From Crateriforma conspicua (GTDB lineage Bacteria > Planctomycetota > Planctomycetia > Pirellulales > Pirellulaceae): a stretch of DNA of 64,000 bases. Made by a program: the position numbers and the translations under genes. Location: the NCBI RefSeq assembly GCF_007752935.1, contig NZ_CP036319.1, positions 2,294,001 through 2,358,000 on the forward strand. Direction: 5' to 3'. Below, one piece after another: positions 27,533-35,871 of this stretch (positions are counted from its first letter, which is position 1; every line of letters starts with the position of its first letter). The notes under the pieces are model-generated. The model worked only from the letters and a program-made list of their open reading frames with translations. It did no database searches and was not told the DNA's origin.

Positions 27533-27669
27533 CGCAAAGGGGTCAGGCCTCTTTTTGGGGTGTGAGGTGGGCTTGGACGCCATTGATTAGGCGAAATCGC
27601 CAGAACACGGCATGCAAAACGAGCCGATAGGAACGCCTGGACGTTAAGAAGAGGCCTGACCCCTTTGCG
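27533..27669. repeat. REPIN: inverted pair of RAYT-type repeats
   Basis: About 137 bases are bounded by perfect 21-bp inverted arms at 27533-27553 and 27649-27669, each built on AGGGGTCAGGCCTCTT. The same sequence occurs at both ends of the RAYT gene at 28.8-29.8 kb, so the element was probably mobilised by that transposase. It sits directly before the start codon of the XylR-type regulator, between it and the esterase gene. Confidence 0.85.
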
Positions 27670-27700
27670 GAGCATGGCCCCTTTCCGGGGGCGGCGGTTG

Positions 27701-28660
27701 TTAGGGTGGCTTCAGCTGCGTGATTAGGAAGTCCGTTGGTGTCTTGTGTTGGATGTTGGGGGCACCGGGGTAGGCAAGTTCGCAGGCGACTCCGACGGAA
27801 TGGCAATGTTCCTGCAGCTTCACACCGAAGTTTGATGTATGCGTGGGGTCTTTTTGGTTCCGCCCGATCGCTGGCGGACGCGAGTACGTCAAATAGACGC
27901 CGGGATCGTCGCGGCTGACCAGTGCATAGGGTGAGTATTCCGCGATCCACGGGAGGATCGAATCGCGACCTTCCAGGAATGCTGTGAAATTGGCAAAGCC
28001 GAAGGCGTGGCCGCCGTATCGGCTGTTGGGCGTCCAGGCTTTCATCTGCTCCGGATCGAGCGTTGTTTGGGCTCCGGTCACGGCCGCGCACCACAGTCGC
28101 GTTGATTCGCGGGCCACTGGATCGTCGCTCTCTGGATCCGCCATGTTGTCATGAAAGGCGATCCACAAACTCGAACAGGCCCCGGCCGATCCTCCCGCGG
28201 CACCGATCTTTTGTTTGTCGATGTTCCACTCACCTGCTTTGCTTCGAATGAATTGTAGAGCCCGGGCGGCGTCGTGAAGCGGAGCCTTCACCGGTGGTTT
28301 GATCCCCTGTGCCGAGACCTGTTTGACATAACGATAATTGCATGCGGCGACGGAGATCCCGGCGTCCAACAACGCACGGGCGTCCGCAAATCGGTGCAAC
28401 CGTTCTTTCGATCCGCCCTGCCATCCGCCTCCATGAATCACCAGGACCAACGGAGTCGCGGTATCCGATTCTGCTTTCCAAAAATCCAGCACATGCCGCG
28501 GGTGATTGCCATATTTCACCTCGGAAAATGTCGGCTTAGGAACCGATAAGTCATAGCTTTCTGAGGTCTTTTTTTTCTCGGTCTGGGCAACCGACTGACT
28601 CGGTGGAAACGTCAAGCAAGCAATAAGCACAACGAGTATGCACGGTGATGATTGGCTCAT
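27701..28660 (-). CDS. Secreted alpha/beta hydrolase (BD-FAE/lipase-like esterase)
   Basis: The protein has 319 residues; ATG 28660 gives a signal peptide (ILVVLIACLTFPPSQSVAQ), whereas the longer frame from 28816 is repeat-derived. Oxyanion motif HGGGW (76-80) and nucleophile elbow GGSAG with Ser158 place it in the hormone-sensitive-lipase/BD-FAE group. The expected His is in the C-terminal third (HTSNFG or HKTPTDF). It probably removes acyl groups from carbohydrates. It is enclosed by a REPIN downstream and the RAYT repeat upstream, so it could have travelled with them or simply be bracketed. Confidence 0.85.
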   Translation of the reverse strand: MSQSSPCILVVLIACLTFPPSQSVAQTEKKKTSESYDLSVPKPTFSEVKYGNHPRHVLDFWKAESDTATPLVLVIHGGGWQGGSKERLHRFADARALLDAGISVAACNYRYVKQVSAQGIKPPVKAPLHDAARALQFIRSKAGEWNIDKQKIGAAGGSAGACSSLWIAFHDNMADPESDDPVARESTRLWCAAVTGAQTTLDPEQMKAWTPNSRYGGHAFGFANFTAFLEGRDSILPWIAEYSPYALVSRDDPGVYLTYSRPPAIGRNQKDPTHTSNFGVKLQEHCHSVGVACELAYPGAPNIQHKTPTDFLITQLKPP

Positions 28661-28767
28661 GGATGTGTTTCCGTTGGGGGGAGGGAGGGAAGTTGGATAG
28701 CAAGGATACCCGTGCCCGCCACCGATTGCACGCGCGCGAGTCACGGGCAGTCGCTTCTGGGACTGAT

Positions 28768-29400
28768 AAGGGGTCAGGCCTCTTTCTTTTTCGCAGAGAC
28801 CGTGGTACGCTTGCAATATGCCAAGACCACCAAGAGCTGACGAAGCGGGCGGGCTCTATCACGCCCTGAATCGCGCCAACATGCGTGCCGAGATTTTCAG
28901 GAAGCCGGAGGACTACGAAGCCTTTGAGCGGATTCTTGCCGAAGGCCTGGAGTTGTGCGAAGTCGAGTTGTACAGCTACCAGCTAATGCCGAATCACTAC
29001 CATCTGGTTCTACGTCCATTGGCTGATGGCGAAATGAGTCGATTCATGGGCTGGGTTGGTGGCACCCACACCATGCGACGGGGCTAAAAAGGGGTCAGGC
29101 CTCTTTCTTTTTCGCAGAGACCGTGGTACGCTTGCGATATGCCAAGACCACCAAGAGCCGACGAAGCGGGCGGGCTCTATCACGCCCTGAATCGCGCCAA
29201 TATGCGCGCCGAAATATTCAAGAAGCCGGAGGACTACGAAGCCTTTGAGCGGATTCTTGCCGAAGGCCTGGAGTTGTGCGAAATTGAGTTGTACAGCTAC
29301 CAGCTAATGCCGAATCACTACCATCTGGTTCTGCGGCCATTGGTTGATGGCGAAATGAGTCGATTCATGGGCTGGGTTGGTGGCACGCACACCATGCGAT
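28768..29400. repeat. Tandem direct repeat, 321-bp period, of the RAYT 5' region
   Basis: Copy 1 (28768-29079) and copy 2 (29089-29400) are near identical, offset by 321 bases. Each starts with AAGGGGTCAGGCCTCTTTC, continues through the RAYT leader and covers the first ~86 codons. Differences are a few synonymous or conservative changes (e.g. R to K, V to I), so the duplication is not brand new. Confidence 0.92.
28818..29087 (+). pseudogene. Truncated RAYT transposase copy (first 87 residues)
   Basis: The first 87 residues match the complete RAYT gene that follows at 29139, including the HUH motif MPNHYHLVL. The match ends at GGTHTMR, after which RG and a stop codon appear where the second repeat copy begins. 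The catalytic tyrosine region is missing, so it cannot act as a transposase alone. It arose by the 321-bp tandem duplication of the gene's 5' part. Confidence 0.9.
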
Positions 29401-29816
29401 ACCACGCCCATTACGGCACCAGCGGAATGGGCCACTTGTACCAGCAGCGTTACAAGAGTTTTCCGATTCAGGATGACGAACATTTTCTGGTCGTCTGCCG
29501 CTATGTCGAGCGAAATGCCCTGCGCGCGGGCATGGTTCGCAAAGCCGAGAATTGGCGTTGGGGGTCGCTGTGGCGCTGGTTGCAAAAGCCCGAACCCCAA
29601 CCAAGGCTGCTGTCGCCGTGGCCGCTGTCTCGATCGCCTCGTTGGGCTGATCGAGTCAACGAACCACTGACCGAGAAAGAGCTGGAGGCCGTTCGACGAT
29701 GTGCGCATCGAGGAGCGCCGCTGGGTGACGAAGGCTGGGTGGAGTCGATCGCCAGGCGGTTGAATCTGGAGTCAACATTGCGACCGCGGGGGCGTCCACG
29801 AGTGCACAAGCCATAA
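29139..29816 (+). CDS. REP-associated tyrosine transposase (RAYT, Y1_Tnp family)
   Basis: The protein has 225 residues. It has the single-strand HUH transposase layout: HYH at 60-62 in LMPNHYHLVLRPL and the catalytic tyrosine at 122 in CRYVERNALRAGMV, followed by the RAYT-type WRWGSLWRW segment. It lies between copies of the AGGGGTCAGGCCTCTT repeat in opposite orientation (29089 and about 29815-29830), as RAYTs usually do. RAYTs are thought to process the REP or REPIN sequences they sit beside, and a REPIN with the same arms lies 1.1 kb away. It is complete and probably active. Confidence 0.93.
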   Translation: MPRPPRADEAGGLYHALNRANMRAEIFKKPEDYEAFERILAEGLELCEIELYSYQLMPNHYHLVLRPLVDGEMSRFMGWVGGTHTMRYHAHYGTSGMGHLYQQRYKSFPIQDDEHFLVVCRYVERNALRAGMVRKAENWRWGSLWRWLQKPEPQPRLLSPWPLSRSPRWADRVNEPLTEKELEAVRRCAHRGAPLGDEGWVESIARRLNLESTLRPRGRPRVHKP

Positions 29817-29830
29817 AAAGAGGCCTGACC

Positions 29831-31361
29831 CGAATGGCACTTAATCCACGGCAAAGTCTTGTGATGTCTGCACTTAGCGTCGATTGACAGCAGGGGGCTT
29901 CACTTGCGATGAGTTTGGTTATCTAACGACCTAAACACACGCAGCAAGGAAGCCCCCCGTGTTTCAATCCGAACTCAGTTCGTTCCGTCGGCGGCTGATC
30001 GTCGCACGCCAGTCCGGTGATCTCTATTTCGCTTCGCTGCTGGATCGAAAGACTATCGCATCGGCATTTGGCGAAGCAACCGGCATTCTTGATTCGGCCA
30101 GAATTTATACAACAGCCGTCACGCTGTGGGTGTTTCTCTCGCAAGTCCTCTCGGTCGACCATGGCTGCGTCTCGGCCGTCGCGAAGCTCATACATTATCG
30201 CTGCGCCCGCGGGCTTGGACGCTGCAGCAGTAAGACCGGAATGTATTGCATCGCGCGCGACAAGCTGGACGAATCGGCCATGCACCGACTGGTCACCAAG
30301 GTCGGCCAGGATATCGACGATCAAGCACCTGACGATTGGCTGTGGCTCGGTCACCGAGTCGTCACTGGGGACGGCACGACGATCACGATGGCCGACACGC
30401 CCGAAAACCAAGCCGAGTATCCTCAGCAACGCGGCCAAGCGGTCGGTTGCGGTTTCCCGATCATGCGGGTCGTTGTGCTCTTTGCGTTGTCCACCGGCGT
30501 GGTGCTCGAAACGGCGATGGGCAAGTATCGAGGCAAGCTAACAGCGGAAGTGAGTTTGTTTCGCGAAGTCGACCAGATCATACAAGAAGACGACGTTTTC
30601 CTGGCTGATCGGGCCTATTCGAGTTGGTTCGACATGGCTCGATTGATGTCCCGTGGTGCTCATGTGGTCGTCCGCAAACACCAACTTCGCAAGAGTGATT
30701 TTCGAACCGGTATCCGTTACGGCCAAGACGATCACACGATCCACTTGGATAAGCCTTCGCGGCCCGACTGGATGAGCGATCGGGAGTACGCCGAGTATCC
30801 TGACTTTATCACGATCCGTGAGATCAAAATACGAGTCGACAATCAAGGCTTTCGGACTCGCGAGATCATCGTCCACACCTCGCTGCTTGATGATCGTGAT
30901 TACAGCAAAGACGATATCTCGGCACTGTTTCGTCGGCGTTGGCAAGCGGAACTGCACCTGCGCAGTTTGAAAACGATCATGCAAATGGATCATCTCCGGT
31001 GCAAGCGTCCGCATCGCGTAAGGAACGATCTTCGTGCGCACATGTTGGCGTACAACTTGATTCGACAAGTGATGTGTGACGCGGCGATGTCGGGCAAGCT
31101 GCAACCGTGGCAAGTCAGCTTCAAAAGAACGATGTCAACGCTGGTCGAACTGCTCCCGACGCTGAACGTGATCAGCAACGTCGACGAGCTGTGCGAAGTG
31201 CTGTTTCAGAGTTGCAGGCGACAAGTTGTCGGCAATCGTCCCGATCGCTACGAGCCGCGCGTGCTGAAGCGACGAGCGAAAGGCTACAAGCTGATGCAGA
31301 AGCCACGACGCGACTACAAACCCGGTGAGGCATGAGACTTAGGTGGATTAAGTGCCATTCG
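29831..31361 (+). mobile_element. IS4-family insertion sequence inside the RAYT terminal repeat
   Basis: The element is about 1531 bp with perfect 19-bp terminal inverted repeats (CGAATGGCACTTAATCCAC at the left, its complement at the right). It is flanked by a 9-bp direct duplication GGCCTGACC (29822-29830 and 31362-31370). Removing the element restores the RAYT end repeat AAAAGAGGCCTGACCCC followed by a T run. It encodes one transposase. Both ends and the gene look intact. Confidence 0.92.
29959..31335 (+). CDS. IS4-family DDE transposase
   Basis: The protein has 458 residues from GTG 29959, with AAGGAAG six bases upstream. The DDE residues are visible: first Asp in VTGDGTTITMAD, second Asp in VFLADRAYSSW, and the Glu in RRRWQAELHLRSLKTIMQMDHL (split), the family's R-x-x-W-x-x-E-x-x-x-R-x-L-K version of the YREK signature. 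The protein is of normal length for the family and is not broken. It would cut and paste the surrounding element. Confidence 0.94.
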   Translation: MFQSELSSFRRRLIVARQSGDLYFASLLDRKTIASAFGEATGILDSARIYTTAVTLWVFLSQVLSVDHGCVSAVAKLIHYRCARGLGRCSSKTGMYCIARDKLDESAMHRLVTKVGQDIDDQAPDDWLWLGHRVVTGDGTTITMADTPENQAEYPQQRGQAVGCGFPIMRVVVLFALSTGVVLETAMGKYRGKLTAEVSLFREVDQIIQEDDVFLADRAYSSWFDMARLMSRGAHVVVRKHQLRKSDFRTGIRYGQDDHTIHLDKPSRPDWMSDREYAEYPDFITIREIKIRVDNQGFRTREIIVHTSLLDDRDYSKDDISALFRRRWQAELHLRSLKTIMQMDHLRCKRPHRVRNDLRAHMLAYNLIRQVMCDAAMSGKLQPWQVSFKRTMSTLVELLPTLNVISNVDELCEVLFQSCRRQVVGNRPDRYEPRVLKRRAKGYKLMQKPRRDYKPGEA

Positions 31362-32638
31362 GGCCTGACCCCTTTTTCGAGTCCGAGCTGGCATTCCGTC
31401 GATGTCGGCGACGAAACGATGCGACAGCTTGCCGTTGGCGTTGAGCTGGAGGACTGATCCAAGATTCTAGCTGCTGCATCGCGGCTAAGATTTGGATTGC
31501 CATCCAGGAGCAAGGTTTGGAGGTTTTCCAACTGTTTCAGCGGTTCCAGGGAAGTGTCGTCCAAGCTGCATGACGACAGGTTCAGGATTTGAAGTTTTGA
31601 AAGAGTCGCAATCTTTGCGATGGCACCTGGCGGCAGATAGTTCTCTGGCAGATCCAAGCGTTTTAGCTCGCGACACTGCGCGATCGCATCGAAGGTTTCG
31701 TCGATGAGAAAGGTTTGTCTCAGCCCCAGAGTTTCCAGTTCCGCGGGGGCAGCCAATGATTTTAAAAAGGTGCCGGTGACCGGCATGTCGCGAAGCATCA
31801 GCGAACGCAAAGAAGGCAGGCGGCTGACGAACTGCAAGGCCGAGTCATCCAGTGCCGCACATCGGGCGAAGCTGAGTGCCCGCAACTGACCAGCGATGGG
31901 GGCCAACGCCTGAAGTCCCACGGCATCGATCGATGCGTCTTCGATGGTCAAGTTCGAAAGCTTGTCGACGGATGCGATCGAACGCATGCTTTCGTTGTCG
32001 ATTCCGTATCCGCCAAGCTTCAGGTCTTTGAGGTTGGCGACGTCATGAAGGGCATCGAAATCGCGACCGCTAAGCCGACTGCACAAACGCAAGTCCAGCG
32101 CCGCAAGCTTGGGAGCGGTGCTCAGTGCGTCGAGCGAGGGGCCGTCGATCGGCAGGTCAATCAATGAAAGGTGGGTGAGGTTGGGACGCGAAGCAATCGC
32201 TTGCAGCTTGGAAACCCCCGGCGTATTGCGAAGCGTCAGTCGGCGAAGATTGACAAGTTCGGCGAACACATTGGCGACGAAATCGTCATCGATGCGGACG
32301 TCTTGCAGGTACAGTTCCTGCAGCGATGAAAGCGAACGAATCTTGGTTAAGTCTGCTTCGCTTAGCCCCGGTGCTCGCAGACGTAGTGAGGTTAGCGTTT
32401 TGCATTGGATCGCGGCGTCAAAACCCGCCTGGTCGGCTGATCCGCGATCCGCGGCCAAGTCGACCTTGATCGGCCGACCCTGGTCATCCAGTTCCAGGTG
32501 GCCGCCGCAGTCTTCGATCGCTTGGCGAATCGATGCGATGTCCGGCGGCGTTGCGGCATCCATGCGGATTGCCGGCAGGGTCAACCCGGCGACGCAAACC
32601 GCGAAGGCCGTGATCCAACGTAGGCCTGTCCGTCGCAT
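31172..32638 (-). CDS. Secreted leucine-rich-repeat protein, 3' end destroyed by RAYT/IS insertion
   Basis: ATG 32638 overlaps the stop of the upstream oxidoreductase gene by one base (TGATG). A signal peptide (ITAFAVCVAGLTLPAIRMDA) is followed by about a dozen LRRs of the planctomycete type (LTSLRLRAPGLSEADL, LQELYLQDVRIDDDF, LKRLDLPENYLPPGAI, LQILNLSSCSLDDTSL). From about residue 420 (near 31377) the frame runs into the mobile repeat and then backwards through the IS, ending at 31172, so the last ~68 residues are not native. The stretch just before, Ser/Thr-rich SSSSTPTAS, also looks out of frame. Such LRR proteins are probably binding proteins in the periplasm; function unknown. Confidence 0.78.
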   Translation of the reverse strand: MRRTGLRWITAFAVCVAGLTLPAIRMDAATPPDIASIRQAIEDCGGHLELDDQGRPIKVDLAADRGSADQAGFDAAIQCKTLTSLRLRAPGLSEADLTKIRSLSSLQELYLQDVRIDDDFVANVFAELVNLRRLTLRNTPGVSKLQAIASRPNLTHLSLIDLPIDGPSLDALSTAPKLAALDLRLCSRLSGRDFDALHDVANLKDLKLGGYGIDNESMRSIASVDKLSNLTIEDASIDAVGLQALAPIAGQLRALSFARCAALDDSALQFVSRLPSLRSLMLRDMPVTGTFLKSLAAPAELETLGLRQTFLIDETFDAIAQCRELKRLDLPENYLPPGAIAKIATLSKLQILNLSSCSLDDTSLEPLKQLENLQTLLLDGNPNLSRDAAARILDQSSSSTPTASCRIVSSPTSTECQLGLEKGVRPEWHLIHLSLMPHRVCSRVVASASACSLSLVASARAARSDRDDCRQLVACNSETALRTARRRC

Positions 32639-33960
32639 CACGCGTCTCCCGTGGGCAACGTCCATGGGCCACGACGCATCGCGCGGGACAGCATGGCCGC
32701 GGCACGCTGGCTGGGGTTCACCAGTTTCTGTGCTTTCGGGTCCCATGTGATCTTTTCGCCGGTGCGAACGGCAATGTCACACAGGTGGCTGATGATGTCG
32801 CTGCGGACGGCGTCGTTCAGGTTGGAGACTGCGGCGTTTGGATCATCGTTTTTCACCGCTTGGATGAAGTTGGCTTGATGATGATTGCTGACCACCAGTT
32901 GGTTGTGTTCCGGGGCCAACGATTGTGTCAGCAGGCCGGGATCGCTGGCGGCGTTGCGGTCCTTGGCTCGCGCGACATCGATCCAACCGTCTTCACCAAT
33001 GAACTTGGTGCTGTCGGCTCCGGGGCGAAACGTGACCGGAATGTCGCCCAGTTGGATCTTCATGTCCCAGTTATAGACGCAATCGTATAAGCCATCGGAT
33101 GGGATTTCGCCCGTGCCTTCGACGACGATGGGGCCACTAGGATCGGCATCGCAGCCCCAGACCATGATGTCCAGCGGATGAGCCCCCCAGCCGGCCAAGT
33201 AGCCGATCGACTGATCATAAATCCAATAGCTTCCCGGCGGCTTGCAGCGGTCGACGGTATAGGAGGTCATTGGTGCGGGACCGATCCACATTTCATAATC
33301 CAGCCCGTCGGGAACATCCGATCCTTCGGTGATCCCGCCTGCGCCGCCATTGGGACAGACGACTTCGATGGATTGTATTTTTCCGATGGCTCCGCGACGC
33401 ACTTGTTCGCAGCCTTGACGGCAATGAGCCAGACTGCGTTGTTGGGTTCCGTATTGGAAAACGACGCCTTGTTCGTTGAAGACCTTTTGACAGGCGAGGA
33501 CTTGGTCAATTGACAACCCCAGTGGCTTTTCCACATAAGCACTCTTGCCGGCCTGTGCCGCCATGATCGCGATGGGGACGTGCCAGTGATCGGGGGTGGC
33601 GACGACAACGGCATCGATGTCGTCACGAGCCAAAAGGTCACGAAAGTCTTGGTAGGATTCGCCGCCGATGACTTTCGCGATCATGTCGCGTCGGTCGCGA
33701 TAACAATCCGAAACGGCAACGCTTTGAGCGTCGGGGACACTGCGGATTCCGTTCAAAATTCCTCGTCCGCGCCCGCCGACGCCGATGTGTCCGACGGTGA
33801 TGCGGTCGCTGGCCGGTGGCGTGTTCGTGTCGCCCAACGCGGTGCTGGTGATTACATACGGGGCGGCCGCAGTTGCGGCGGTGATCGCAGTGCTTGCTTT
33901 TAGAAAATCACGACGTGTGGGTGACGTGTTCTGCTTGGTCAAAACCTTTTGAGACTTCAT
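32638..33960 (-). CDS. Gfo/Idh/MocA family oxidoreductase with Tat signal
   Basis: The protein has 440 residues. A clear twin-arginine leader (SPTRRDFLKASTAITAATAAA) is followed by ITVGHIGVGGRGRGIL (dinucleotide fold), VVVATPDHWHVPIAIMAAQAGKS, VEKPLGLSIDQ, the planctomycete-typical GGITEGSDVPDGLDYEMWIGPAPM (split), YIYD-like YWIYDQSIGYLAGWGAHPLDIM and a C-terminal NFIQAVKNDDPNAAVSNLNDAVRSD. It is an exported NAD(P)-type sugar oxidoreductase of unknown substrate. It is translationally coupled to the LRR gene and lies 74 bases after the isomerase gene on the same strand, so the ThuA, isomerase, oxidoreductase and LRR genes probably form one operon. Confidence 0.94.
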   Translation of the reverse strand: MKSQKVLTKQNTSPTRRDFLKASTAITAATAAAPYVITSTALGDTNTPPASDRITVGHIGVGGRGRGILNGIRSVPDAQSVAVSDCYRDRRDMIAKVIGGESYQDFRDLLARDDIDAVVVATPDHWHVPIAIMAAQAGKSAYVEKPLGLSIDQVLACQKVFNEQGVVFQYGTQQRSLAHCRQGCEQVRRGAIGKIQSIEVVCPNGGAGGITEGSDVPDGLDYEMWIGPAPMTSYTVDRCKPPGSYWIYDQSIGYLAGWGAHPLDIMVWGCDADPSGPIVVEGTGEIPSDGLYDCVYNWDMKIQLGDIPVTFRPGADSTKFIGEDGWIDVARAKDRNAASDPGLLTQSLAPEHNQLVVSNHHQANFIQAVKNDDPNAAVSNLNDAVRSDIISHLCDIAVRTGEKITWDPKAQKLVNPSQRAAAMLSRAMRRGPWTLPTGDA

Positions 33961-34033
33961 GGGAGTGCTCCGTCGGGATTCGCGTCAGTTTGGCGGGGGA
34001 TGGAGGTGGGGGAGTCTGGGGCGAGGGGATGCC

Positions 34034-34882
34034 TCAATCGGCGATACCACATTGCCGAAGATAATCGACGCTGCGTTGCAGGATGTTTTCGTCGCCGATG
34101 ATTTCCAGCGTGGAAGATTCGATGGATGCGTCTTTCAAAGCGTCACAAACGCCACGAATGTCGATCACACCATCGCCCAAGGCGATTGTTGAGAACCCGC
34201 AGCCGAACATTTCGCCGCGTTTGGGCTCCCACTGGGCTTCCAAGTCTTTCCAGTGGACGTGATAGATTTTGTCTTGAAAGGTTTTCGCCATCGCCACCGG
34301 GTCCGCACCGCCAAGCCATGAGTTTCCGGTGTCCAGATTGATTCCCAGCGCGTCAGGGTTTCCCAAGCGATCCATCACGTCTTGTAAGCCCTGGATGCTG
34401 TCGGTGATCGGGCCGTGAGGTTCCAACAATACGCGGACCCCATAGTCGCCCGCCATTTTCAGCGGCGTGTATAGCTTTTCGGCGACGACGAAGACCTGTT
34501 CGGCATAGCTGAGACTCTTGGCCCAATCCGATCGCGGGTCCATGTCGGTCGTTACCACATCTTTGATGCCGATCGCCGCGGCGAATTGGACGGCTTTGAT
34601 GATCTCCGACGTTCCGTAGATGCCCGGGTTGCTGGGTTCCAGCAGTCCCGCATGGGCGCAAACGGTCGATGGCACGATGTCATACTTTTCGAACAATCGC
34701 TTCACTTCGAACGGATTGTCATCCAGGCTAATGGTCGGCGAAAAACCCGCGGTGCCTAACATGCTGCCGCCCGCATTGGTGTCGGTGATGTCGGCGCAGT
34801 CAAAGCCCATTGCTTTGGCGCGTTGCAGTTGAACTTCCACGCTTGCGAAAGGTTCAATCAATAGGAAGACACCGATTTTCAT
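34034..34882 (-). CDS. Sugar phosphate isomerase/epimerase family protein (TIM barrel)
   Basis: The protein has 282 residues, without signal peptide. It is an AP_endonuc_2-type xylose-isomerase-like TIM barrel: opening MKIGVFLLIEPFASVEVQLQRAKAMGFD (split), metal-site motifs VLLEPHGP, NLDTGNSWLGG and YHVHWKD, and the closing LEIIGDE with Glu. Members isomerise or epimerise sugars and keto-inositols, or dehydrate them. Its neighbours ThuA and Gfo/Idh/MocA occur together with it in many sugar-use operons. It is cytoplasmic. The substrate is unknown. Confidence 0.9.
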   Translation of the reverse strand: MKIGVFLLIEPFASVEVQLQRAKAMGFDCADITDTNAGGSMLGTAGFSPTISLDDNPFEVKRLFEKYDIVPSTVCAHAGLLEPSNPGIYGTSEIIKAVQFAAAIGIKDVVTTDMDPRSDWAKSLSYAEQVFVVAEKLYTPLKMAGDYGVRVLLEPHGPITDSIQGLQDVMDRLGNPDALGINLDTGNSWLGGADPVAMAKTFQDKIYHVHWKDLEAQWEPKRGEMFGCGFSTIALGDGVIDIRGVCDALKDASIESSTLEIIGDENILQRSVDYLRQCGIAD

Positions 34883-34891
34883 CGTCGGACT

Positions 34892-35707
34892 TTATGGTCG
34901 AAGGGGTGGTGATGGGAAAGGATCGTTCAGAGAACCGTTTGGCATCGCTTTGCCTGTTGCAGCCCAATAGGTTCCACGTCGCAGCAAAGTGCCAAAGCCA
35001 GGCGTGTCCATCTGTTTGGCGGCGTGGCCCAATAACAGCGTGAAGCTGTGGCCGGATCCAAACGTATCGGCCAACGCGACCGGCTCGAATTCGCCGGAAC
35101 CGCGGATGCGAGGATCGGAATAAGCGGATGCCAAGACCGTCACACCGTCTTGGATACCGGATCGATGCCACAGTTCGTCGTGGATTGGAAAGTCGTCCAT
35201 GCCTGTGGTGATCGGATGGTCGCTTGCATCAATGCGCACCACAAATTCGTGTGGTGGGCCGTGGCCGGTTTGCCCCGCTTGCCATGTCGCCAGCGTCAAC
35301 TGTTGATACTCGGGCCAGTCGGCAAATGATGATGATCCCGCATGAACGACGACGTGTCCGCCACCGTTGCGAACGAAATCCAGATAGGCCTTGCGAGTCT
35401 GCGGGGGCCAGTCGCCCGTTGCCTTATCGCCACGGCCAAACGTGTTCCAGTTGCTAAGGATGACTCGGTGCGACTGTAGCCGATCGCTGGTCAAACGTTG
35501 TGGTTGTTCTTCGATGGTGACATCGAACCGACCGTCGGCTTCCAAGATGGCTTTCAGCTTCGGTGTGGTCGTTTTCCAGTCGTGGTTGTTGCGTCCGCTG
35601 ATCAGCAACACACGGATCGAATTGTTGTCGGGCGAGTCCGCGTGGGCGCCCGCGGCCAAGGACGCCAGCAAGCACAAGAGGATTGGCAGAGAGTGGATCG
35701 GGGGCAT
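34892..35707 (-). CDS. Secreted ThuA domain protein
   Basis: The protein has 271 residues with a signal peptide (LPILLCLLASLAAGAHA). The ThuA (trehalose-utilisation, glutamine-amidotransferase-like) fold shows IRVLLISGRNNHDWKTTTPKL, YLDFVRNGGGHVVVHAGSSSFADWPEY (split), HEFVVRIDASDHPITTGM, IHDELWHRSG and the closing LLGHAAKQMDTPGFGTLLRRGTYWAATG (split). Bacterial ThuA has been linked to oxidation of disaccharides. It is the first gene of the probable operon and lies 9 bases from the isomerase gene. A 22-bp imperfect palindrome lies upstream at 35802-35823, shared with the divergent AraC gene. Confidence 0.9.
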   Translation of the reverse strand: MPPIHSLPILLCLLASLAAGAHADSPDNNSIRVLLISGRNNHDWKTTTPKLKAILEADGRFDVTIEEQPQRLTSDRLQSHRVILSNWNTFGRGDKATGDWPPQTRKAYLDFVRNGGGHVVVHAGSSSFADWPEYQQLTLATWQAGQTGHGPPHEFVVRIDASDHPITTGMDDFPIHDELWHRSGIQDGVTVLASAYSDPRIRGSGEFEPVALADTFGSGHSFTLLLGHAAKQMDTPGFGTLLRRGTYWAATGKAMPNGSLNDPFPSPPLRP

Positions 35708-35801
35708 GGTGACGATTTGCCGTTGCCGTCGATTGGGATTTTCTGAACGCGCGGTTTTGATCGACGGCTGTAATCAACGTCGGCGTGATGACGTAGCATT
35801 T

Positions 35802-35823
35802 TAACGGTCGGATCCGCGCGTTA
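35802..35823. promoter_or_regulatory. 22-bp near-perfect palindrome between ThuA and AraC genes
   Basis: The arms TAACG and CGTTA enclose CGGATCCG, with only the two positions GT/CG breaking the symmetry. The site is about 50 bases before the AraC-type gene and 95 before the ThuA gene, a usual place for a shared operator. Binding by the AraC-type protein is inferred. Confidence 0.45.
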
Positions 35824-35871
35824 GAGTGCGATTTGTTTCACTGAAAGAAATTGAACTGATGGTTCGGCCTG

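Noticed and set aside
27543-28094. 183-codon frame spanning the REPIN and the esterase 3' end
   Set aside because: It mixes repeat sequence with the wrong frame of the esterase gene.
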